From: Chrysemys picta bellii
Lineage: Eukaryota > Chordata > Testudines > Emydidae
Assembly: GCF_011386835.1 (NCBI RefSeq)
Contig: NC_088800.1
Location: 80,540,981-80,604,980 of the forward strand
Direction: 5' to 3'
Length of the DNA stretch: 64,000 bases
In this document: positions 56,526 to 64,000 of the stretch, piece by piece
How the letters are laid out: the number at the start of each line of letters is the position of its first letter
Position numbering within the stretch: the first letter of the stretch is position 1
Program-made: the position numbers and the translations under genes
The notes under the pieces: model-generated
The model's input: the letters and a program-made list of their open reading frames with translations, nothing else
Database searches by the model: none
Told to the model about the DNA's origin: nothing

Positions 56526-59256
56526 CTTTGGAGCAAAACCCTCCCTTTGGATTGCATGTTGCCCCATCAGGCTGGACGCTGATAGGCCATTGTGGGGAGG
56601 TGTAAGTGACTCCAGCCTGGGCCAGCTAAGGCTCTAGCACCGTGAGGATGGGGTTCCCACCAGGGCACCCCTTGGACTTCTGACAGGGGCCTCCTCATCA
56701 GGAGATGATAAATCAGGGTGCTCCCCCGGCACCCTAGCTCCGCCTCCTCCCCAGTCAGCTCCTCCCACTTCTTAGGCAGCATTGGCTCCTTGGGGCCCCT
56801 GGTATAAGGGAGCAGAAAGCCCCCACATCCCATTGCAGTGCAGACTTCCCCTCGGGGGCTTCTGCCGTGCTCTAGGCCAACCTGGACTCCTGTGTCCACC
56901 CAGCCCCTTGTCTTTTTGTGTTAGTGCCAAGGCAAACTCAGAACCCTTTAACGGAGCCCCCTCCCCAAACCTTTGGGGGGTTCACGTAAAATAGCGCTTG
57001 GACTCGGACAGGCCAGCACCCAGCTGGTCTGGGCCGTCCGACACATGGACCTATCTCTATCCGATGTCTGAACGGATGGAGAGGAGTAATACCAAAGGCA
57101 CCCCAGTCCTGGCTGATCTCTCACTGTATCCACTCATGTGCCCCGGGCTCAGACCTCGGGCCCTGTCTATTTATGTCACAGCCCTGCCTTGGTCTTGCTT
57201 ACCCGTCACGTCTCCTGCCTGCTTTGGACCTGCCTTTCAAAGCCTGTGTCTGAGGCACTAGCAACGACCCGGGAGAGTCCCTGCTTCTCTGTTCCCTCTT
57301 GATTTTTGCACTTTTGAGCCTCTTCCCCGGCCAGTGAATGTAGCTGGGGTGGGGGCTCCCTGATTTCATCCCCTGGCTCGGCAGAGCATTCCCTGACACT
57401 GGAGCCCCGGTGCCTAACGCTCTGGAACTGGAGGTTGTTTACCTGGCGTTTTGGCTTTGGGTGGTTTGCTGAGTCATCTTGCCCGTCATCATCAAATACC
57501 TGCTGTTCTTCCATTACTGTAATTGCCCTAATTCCGGAAAACTGCGCAGAACTAGGTATGGGCTGAAGAGACTCATCGGATTCCAGCTTGCTCTGTATGA
57601 GTGTCTCTCTAAAACCGCCACCCCCTGCCCCGGCAAGTACATCAAACCAGGGAAAGGCTCCCCAGGGGGTGACCAAACTGTCCTGAGCTTCTACCTATGT
57701 CTCGAAGCAAAGCGGGAGTGGAACATGACGGAGGCTTCACACCACACAGCAGGGCAGGGAATGGAGCCAACCGCTGGGTCCTTCTTTAGCTCCAGAGGGA
57801 AGGTGGGGGCGGCAGGATCTAACTGACCTGGCAGAGATTTGCCCAGGGTTAGTGCCACAGGGGTTCCAGACCTTGGCTCTGTGCCTTAGCCAAAGGCCAG
57901 AGAATCTGCCGTCCTCGGCTGACGGCCGTGCAGCTCCAGTGACAAGGACCAGAAGCTCAGTGGGCATCCCCCTTGTTTGCAAAAGAAAATTCAGCAGCCC
58001 CCTTGCATGTGGGCGCTATGGTAACTAAACAATTCTAGGGCCATGGATCTTTCCTGATTATCTAGGGCCAAATCCCAGGCTCCATGCTCAGCCCTTCCCT
58101 GGGTGAAACGATTGATTTCCCTTGAGTCCAGGCTGAGTAAGTGTCCTGGGATCTGCCCTGCCTCATGCCTGTGGAGTGACTCCAGCGGCAGACCCACGGT
58201 GTAGAGGGTCCTGTTGCCTGCTAGAAGGAAGGTCAGCCTGGGCTGGAGCTAGCACTGCCAATGACCAGCAGCTGCAGCAGGGCATCTCCCTGGGGCCCGG
58301 GGTGCTGCTCAACCCCGTTCAGGACGTTGGGTCTCCTGTGGCTGGCAAAAGGCCCAGGCAGCCCTGCAGCTGATTTCCTGCTCCACCCACTGCTGCCCCC
58401 TTCCCCGGGGAGCCAGAAGTCTGACGTGTGACTGCCAATGCCAGCCTCTCCCAGGATGAGTCATCCAGGCTGGATCAGAGCTCCATCCGCAGCCCCGGCT
58501 TCTCCCCAGCTGGAGTCACCCACTCCCAGCCCAGCCTCTGCACTGCAGCCAGCATCCCCCACCTAGGGCTTAGGTCGGGCGCCTACAAGACCTGGGTGTC
58601 AGGTGTGTCCCCCCAACGGGGCTTGCCATGGAAACCCTGTGTGTGAACGCCCTGCTCGGCCCCTAGTCCCCTGTAGGAGTGAGGCAGGGAGACTGGATGC
58701 CACTGGAAGCGTCCGGTTCCCATACAGTGGAGGTGACCATGCCTAGAGGAGTTACAGTCAGGCGGACCAGGGATTCCTGTTCCGTTCCCAGATGTCACAC
58801 TTCTCCGGAGGACGCTGTTACATCGATGAGCAGGAGCATCCGGGGGCTGGTGGGGGAGCGATTAGTAAAAAAAACTCCAGTGACTCCAATCTCTTGGCTG
58901 CTGACTCACCCCCCAGCTGCCCCTTGGTAACTCTCCATGCAGCTGTGAGCTGTCAATGCATTACAAGGAGAGTACCTGAGGGCAGCGTGAAATTAACTGA
59001 GTTTGCCCTCCAGATCATTAACCGGGAGACTGCCACACTGATTGCATACAGCACCCTGGCTTTAATCTGCTTAAAAGACTCGGGTTTGGAACGTGCTTGG
59101 AGCTGAGCGCGGGATATGCCTGCTTGCCCCAGCGCCCTTGGCCCGAGGCCAGTGGGGCAGTGCGAGTGCACATAACATCATTGTGTGTCTCCCGCTCCGC
59201 CGGCTGTTCCTACCCTGGTGCTTTCAGCAGCGAGACAGTGACACAGCCGTTGTTTC

Positions 59257-59340
59257 AGGGTGAGATTCTGCACCGGCCTACGCCCTGGCCGGAGCCAGCG
59301 GTCTCTCCCGGGGTGTGGATCGATGCAGAATTCAGCCCGT
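59257..59340. mobile_element. Possible small MITE
   Basis: The ends GGTGAGATTCTGCACC and TGCAGAATTCAGCCC are imperfect inverted repeats about 80 bp apart. The evidence is weak. Confidence 0.3.
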
Positions 59341-60394
59341 GCACTCTCGGCAATCCAGCTGAACAAGAAGGGCCTCTCTGCAAACCTGTCGGGCTGCATT
59401 CAACAGTGCCACTGAAACTGCCAGGGCGGTCAGCTGTGCCCTGCCTCGGGCCCAGGCGGGGAGGAATGGGCTAAAGCGGGAGCTCTCCCTCCTGACTGTG
59501 TCTCCTGGGGATGAGAGGGAGACAGGAGAGGTTACTGCCCAGACCCGCATCTGAGCAAGGGCCCGGGACCTGCCATCTGGAGGGACCCAGTCTTCTCTCA
59601 TTCAGAGCTGCACAGCTGACTTAGAGGTCAGGGATCGCACCTCAGTCCCGGCCTGAAGCCCTCCCTCCCCCCCTCCAGATGCCCGTGCAAGACCTGTGCG
59701 CTCTGGACAAGGCTATAGCAAATCATGGTCATCGGAATAATTCCCCCTCCCCAATAAATGTTTATGATCTAAACCAGCTCTTCCCTTGTGCCATGGAAAC
59801 CCAATCAAACCCCAGCCCTTTGCCACCCAGACACCTTGATTCTAATGCCTAATAGAAAGAGGGACTACTTTGCTCGGTGGAGGGTTATTTCAGAGGTGAC
59901 CACATAATAAGTGCAGTGTCTCGTAGGGAAAAGGCGGGATGTGCTGTGCAGGGTTGCACCGTGGTTGGCCGTTCTCATTAGTCCTGCAGCCACTGGGAGG
60001 GTTCAGCCGAGGATGCCCGGCCCCAGAGCCCGTTAGCTGGCAAGTTCTCAATTTAAACTCCCTCTGCAGCTGAGGGTGAGGGAGCAGGCTTGGTGCGCCC
60101 AGGCCTCTGGGTGTATTCCTCTTCCCTCCGGCCTTATCTCCAGCGAGTTATGCTGGATAAATACGTGTCCGTAATTACGTGCAGAAAGCCATGCTGCTGC
60201 AACATTCAGGTTGTGCCGTTCTGAGATGCGATGGCAAACACAAAGGCTCCTAGGGCAGCACTGCCCAATCTTATGGCATTTGGTGATTTTTCTTAAAGCG
60301 CCAGCTCCTGGACTCCTGTGATTATGAGAGAATCTCAACTGTCAATTTAAAAATAATTATGTTTCTAGCCCTCATGGTTGTGGAGAAAAACTTG

Positions 60395-60625
60395 AAAATA
60401 ATAGTAATACCGCCTGGCAGCTACTACTTAGCATCAGTAGAGCTCAAAGCGCTATACAAAAGGGGGTTGTCAGTATCATTATCCCCATTTTACAGATAGG
60501 GAAACTGAGGCACAGCACAGTGAAGTGACTTGCCCACAGTCACCCAGCAAGCCAGTGGGAGAGCCAGGAATAGAACCCTGATCTCCTAAATCCTTCTGAA
60601 GTACTCTAACGATAAGGGAATGTTG
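60395..60625 (-). mobile_element. MIR-type SINE, nearly full length
   Basis: AGAGCTCAAAGCGCTATACA (LINE-type tail), then ATCCCCATTTTACAGATAGG, GAAACTGAGGCACAG, GTGACTTGCCCACAGTCACC and GAGCCAGGAATAGAACCCTG follow antisense MIR in order. It is the best-preserved MIR in the window. Confidence 0.85.
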
Positions 60626-60865
60626 CCTCTCATGTGACCGCCCCTCAAAAAAGGTGGAAACACAAGGAAACAAATACAAAGAACCCCACATTCGTTTTTT
60701 TAAAAAGCCAATCACAATTGGCAGGGGGAGCCTGCCCCGTTGCACTTATGCTTTTCCTGTTTCTCTTAGGGCCAGACTCCCGCACTCTTCCTTGGTCTGA
60801 ACAGTGTCCCACGCAGTCGTTTTCATTCCAGTGGCACAACGTACAGCATAAATACTATTCAGAGA

Positions 60866-61084
60866 CAGGGCTTGTCTACACATGAAAATTAATCCAGACT
60901 AAGGGAGGGCAGAATCAGGCCCTAAACATAAAACCTAACCTCTGGCCTTTTGTCTCCTAGCCTGAGCCCTAAGGTTTGTAACTTTGATCACTTACGTAGG
61001 GAGCTTCCACCCGGCCTTTATAAGGCTGTGTTAACTTTAAGTTAATTGGCAATCAAGGTAAAACAGTCTAGTGTAGACAGGTCC
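60866..61084. mobile_element. MITE with CTTGTCTACAC ends
   Basis: The left end CAGGGCTTGTCTACAC and right end GTGTAGACAGGTCC are inverted repeats about 220 bp apart. TTAACTTTAAGTTAATTGGC in the middle is itself palindromic. It is related at the tips to the element at 56254. Confidence 0.55.
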
Positions 61085-61329
61085 TTTAGGTTTTAAAGTA
61101 CAGACCCCACAATCCCCAGGATGTGCAGCGCAATGGAGTTACGCTTCCTGTAGGGACTCTTGTGTTTTATGCGTTTTTTGACAGCTGTGCCACCTTCCTG
61201 TTGAAACAGCTGTTCCGGCATTTAATGCCTTTGTTTGGTTTTTGTAACTGACTGGTTCTTGCTTTCACCTCCAGCACATTTCAATGGCTCAATTAGGCTC
61301 CAAAGGCCAAATGAATGAAGGGGGGGGGG

Positions 61330-61800
61330 GAATGAGCCAGGGCTCCTCAACACAATGCCAGGCGTGTGGGCAGGGAAATGAGCTGGATTCCCCCCCATGT
61401 TGCCAGGCGTGTGTGTGTGTGGGGGAAACGAGCCGGGCTCCCCTGCGCGGTGCCAGGCGTGAGGGGTGAGAATGAGCCGGGTTCCCCTGCGCAGTGCCAG
61501 GCGCGTGGGATGGGAATGTGCTGGATTCCCCCCATGTTGCCAGGCGTGAGGGGTGGGAATGAGCCGGGTTCCCCTGCGCGGTGCCAGGCCCGTGTGTGTG
61601 TGGGGGAAACGAGCTGGGCTCCCCTGTGCGGTGCCAGGCATGAGGGGTGGGAGTGAGCCGGGCTCCCCTGCGCGGTGCCAGGCGCGTGGGATGGGAGTGA
61701 GTCGGGTTCCCCTGCGCGGTGCCAGGCGCGTGGGATGGGAATGTGCTGGATTCCCCCCATGTTGCCAGGCGTGAGGGGTGGGAGTGAGCCGGGCTCCCCT
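61330..61800. repeat. Minisatellite, about 44-bp unit
   Basis: About ten imperfect copies of a unit that starts TGCCAGGCGTGAGGGGTGGG, then AATGAGCCGGG, then TTCCCCTGCGCGG. Two variants alternate: one with a TG-rich insert, one reading GTGCTGGATTCCCCCCATGT. The higher-order order of variants repeats, so the array also grew by blocks. The long antisense frames (up to 243 codons) are products of the array. Confidence 0.9.
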
Positions 61801-63219
61801 GCCCCTTGGTATCTGGGCTCTGGCTCCCGATGGACTCACCCCGTGGAACAGTCCTTACTTCCTGCACCCAGGTAGCAGCAGCAGAAACTTTGCCTTTTTT
61901 CCTGACCAACTCCTGACTTTGGCTTCTGGCTCCAGGGGCTGCAGCTCGGTGCATCCAACGCTGGCCGACCTGCCCTGCCCGTCTGCTCACCCAGACAGGG
62001 ATCTGCTCGAGGGCCAACATCCCCCATATTATCCATAATTACAGCCCAGACCATTAAGGGAATAAAAGGCAGGAGGCTTGCGAAACCCTGTGACTTGGTA
62101 ATAGCCTCGTCAAAACGCAAGGACAGCATCTATGCACGGCCCTGCTCAGCCAGCCGATCGTCAGAACGCCTTTCAAGAGATGTGACCACACACCTGTGAG
62201 TCAGGATGCCTGGCTTCTAGCCCGAGCTCTGTGGAGAAGCGGGGTGCACAGTGGTTGTAGCAGTGTGAGTGGGTGCCAGGATTCCAGTTCTCCCGCTGGC
62301 TGTGCCAATGACTTGCTGTGGGATCTTGGGCAAGTCCCTTCACCTCTCCCTGTCTCAGTTTCCCCTGTAACATGGTGCAATGTGTGTTGTGGAGGCTGTG
62401 TTGATCCACAGGGCAGTCTCTCCCAGGGAGGAGGAGTTGGCTATCTACAGAGCCCTCAGGCTGCGGTAATGGCACCAGGGCAGCTCTGGTGCCTGTGTGG
62501 GAAGATTCCTTTCTGCTCCAGCATTCAGAGAGACACCTGCACCCAGCTGGGAGTCTTAGGCTGTGCCAGGGGGCCCCAGTGTCTCTGAGGCTCTTTGAGA
62601 TCCTGGGATGAAAGCTGCCAATTATCATGGAACCTGGGACATCCCAACAGGCTGCTTCCCCTAATGCCCCAGTCAGTGCATTTCCCAGCATGCTGTTCTT
62701 TCTGGGCCTGTCTCTCGCATTCACCTCTCAGCTCCAGTGGGAGTCTGGCTCAGGTAAGACAGACTCAGGAGGGGCTGCAGCATATGCCCTTTTGCAGGCC
62801 TATTTTTCTTTGAATAAAGAGATTCACTTTGAATCTACGAGCCTGATGTTGATTTTTCAAGCGGCCGCAGCATCCGTGAGGTGCTCACAAAGGCTTTGCT
62901 GGGGTAAAACTCCTCTCCCGGGAACAAACAGCCATCATAGCACTATTTATTGATTAGCAGGAGGACAATTTGGAGATGGATTGGCGGGTCTGGCAAGATC
63001 TGGGGCCTACATCAAACGGGACAGCAAGGTTGGATGACTGGAAGCCAAGTGAGAGGAGAGGAAGCTGTGGCTGAGATCCTCCCAGGCAGTTAGGGGCTAT
63101 AGACCTTGGAGGATGTGGGCCTAGCTGTCCAGTTTGTTCTTTCCTCTAGCAGTTGCTGGGCAGGCGAGGTGGTCCCTTCCCAGGTGCTGCCCATCAGCTT
63201 GTGAGCTTTTGTTATGAAT
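61801..63219. other. Stretch with a MIR, no gene recognised
   Basis: Apart from the MIR at 62195-62625 nothing was recognised. An AATAAA at about 62813 on the plus strand has no associated gene. Confidence 0.6.
62195..62625 (+). mobile_element. MIR-type SINE, with an internal insertion
   Basis: The sense MIR parts are TGACTTGCTGTGGGATCTTG, GGCAAGTCCCTTCACCTCTC, CTGTCTCAGTTTCCCCTGTA and the tail TGAGGCTCTTTGAGATCCTG. About 200 extra bases separate core and tail, so there is either an insertion or two copies. Confidence 0.7.
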
Positions 63220-63440
63220 ACAACAAGGAGTCTGGTGGCACCTTAAAGACTAACAGATTTATTTGGGCATGAGCTTTCGTGAGTTAAAACCTCACTTCTT
63301 CGGATGCATAGAGTGAATCCGAAGAAGTGAGGTTTTAACTCACGAAAGCTTATGCCCAAATAAATCTGTTAGTCTTTAAGGTGCCACCAGACTCCTTGTT
63401 GTTTTTGTAGATACAGACTAACACGGCTACCCCCTGATAC
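63220..63440 (+). mobile_element. Foldback element, copy 3, 12-bp target duplication
   Basis: The arms pair from about 63221-63304 with about 63319-63402 (GAGCTTTCGTGAGTTAAAAC and its complement), around the loop CATAGAGTGAATC. Here the right arm is the long one and ends GACTAACACGGCTACC then CCCTGATAC. The 12-bp direct repeat TTTGTTATGAAT is at 63208-63219 and 63441-63452, with mismatches just beyond both ends. It is the same family as 5319 and 27963 but in the opposite orientation. Confidence 0.85.
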
Positions 63441-63452
63441 TTTGTTATGAAT

Positions 63453-64000
63453 GAAACAAAACAGATCCAGGAGCCTGCACCGCTTGGCTACTCCTGCTGG
63501 TTCCGATTCATTTCCTTTTCTAACCCGACTCAACTTCTTTGCGCTATTTTGAATTCAAGGAAACCAATTATTTACCAGGCAGAATAAATCAATGAAGGAA
63601 CAGGTAGATTCTCCTATGGGATAGACAGCTGGCTGCTGAGAGAGAGGGTGTGTTTACTCTCTTTGGACACGCGGCAGGACTCTCAACACCTGGGAAGAGT
63701 TTCTGTTTACCGTTCAAGGTAAGTCCAATCTATAAGGTCAGAGGTCAAATCTGAGCTTTGCCAGTATTTTACAGGATCAACTGAATGGCTAGACTAAGCT
63801 TCTCTGAGCTGCCTAAGGGTTGTAAGCATCCAGCTCGCTTTAAAATGAATGGCATCCAAATCCCCTAGCTCTGCTCCAGGAAAGCAGGAAGCGTTTGTGT
63901 GTGGCTGTTCAAAGGAGCAAGGGATATTTCTGGGTCCTGTCATTTCCTATTGTGTTAGTGGTGCCACAGCCACATTGGTGCCGCTAAAATTCTCCAAGTA
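63453..64000. other. Right edge, nothing recognised
   Basis: No gene, repeat family or regulatory site was recognised in the last 550 bases. Confidence 0.6.

Larger units (their letters stand above)
54035..60394. other. GC-rich stretch without recognised genes
   Basis: No exon was recognised. Only the small repeats and MITEs listed separately were found. Many frames are open on both strands because of base composition. Confidence 0.55.

Noticed and set aside
61222..62020. Overlapping minus-strand open frames of 205 and 243 codons
   Set aside because: They run through the 44-bp minisatellite. Similar His/Pro/Gly-rich peptides appear in several frames, which is expected from a tandem repeat and not from a gene.

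Overview
This is vertebrate nuclear DNA with spliced genes. It most likely comes from a cryptodiran (hidden-necked) turtle. The strongest evidence is a tRNA-headed SINE with a CR1-type tail (7783-7974), which matches the turtle CryI family. Several CR1 LINE pieces, MIR copies, hAT-type and foldback elements and LTR insertions of the kind common in turtles support this. No bacterial-style operons, CRISPR arrays, functional tRNA genes or rRNA operons are seen.

Two protein-coding genes are supported, arranged tail to tail. The plus strand from the left edge to about 21.2 kb carries the last seven coding exons of USP22, the deubiquitinase of the SAGA coactivator complex. The exon phases join without error, the catalytic His and Asp are present, and the reading frame ends in the family's usual C-terminus. 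The exons carrying the catalytic Cys and the N-terminal ZnF-UBP domain lie to the left of the window. The minus strand from 36.2 to 28.5 kb carries TNFRSF13B (TACI), the BAFF/APRIL receptor of B cells. Four exons encode CRD1, CRD2, the stalk plus transmembrane segment, and the cytoplasmic tail with its PVETC motif; all internal introns are phase 1. A further upstream exon is implied by the acceptor at 36213 but was not found. About 8.1 kb separates the two stop codons.

Layout: 1-5.9 kb USP22 intron with a perfect 32-bp palindrome, a TA-flanked MITE, a MIR and a foldback element; 5.9-20.7 kb USP22 exons and introns, with a CryI SINE, an old CR1 interrupted by a solo LTR, and a 5S-rRNA-headed SINE; 21-28.5 kb intergenic with a hAT MITE, a CR1 tail and a second foldback; 28.5-36.2 kb TNFRSF13B, whose last intron holds a fairly intact CR1 reverse-transcriptase fragment; 36-64 kb with no recognised gene, but two minisatellites, a three-fold 35-bp repeat, a probable solo LTR, several MITEs, MIRs and a third foldback. 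The left third is AT-rich and the right half clearly GC-rich.

The most interesting structural signal is the foldback family at 5.3, 28.0 and 63.3 kb. All three copies are flanked by direct repeats of exactly 12 bp, and each has one long and one short arm. That fits no standard cut-and-paste superfamily well and may point to Penelope-like or other retrotransposition.
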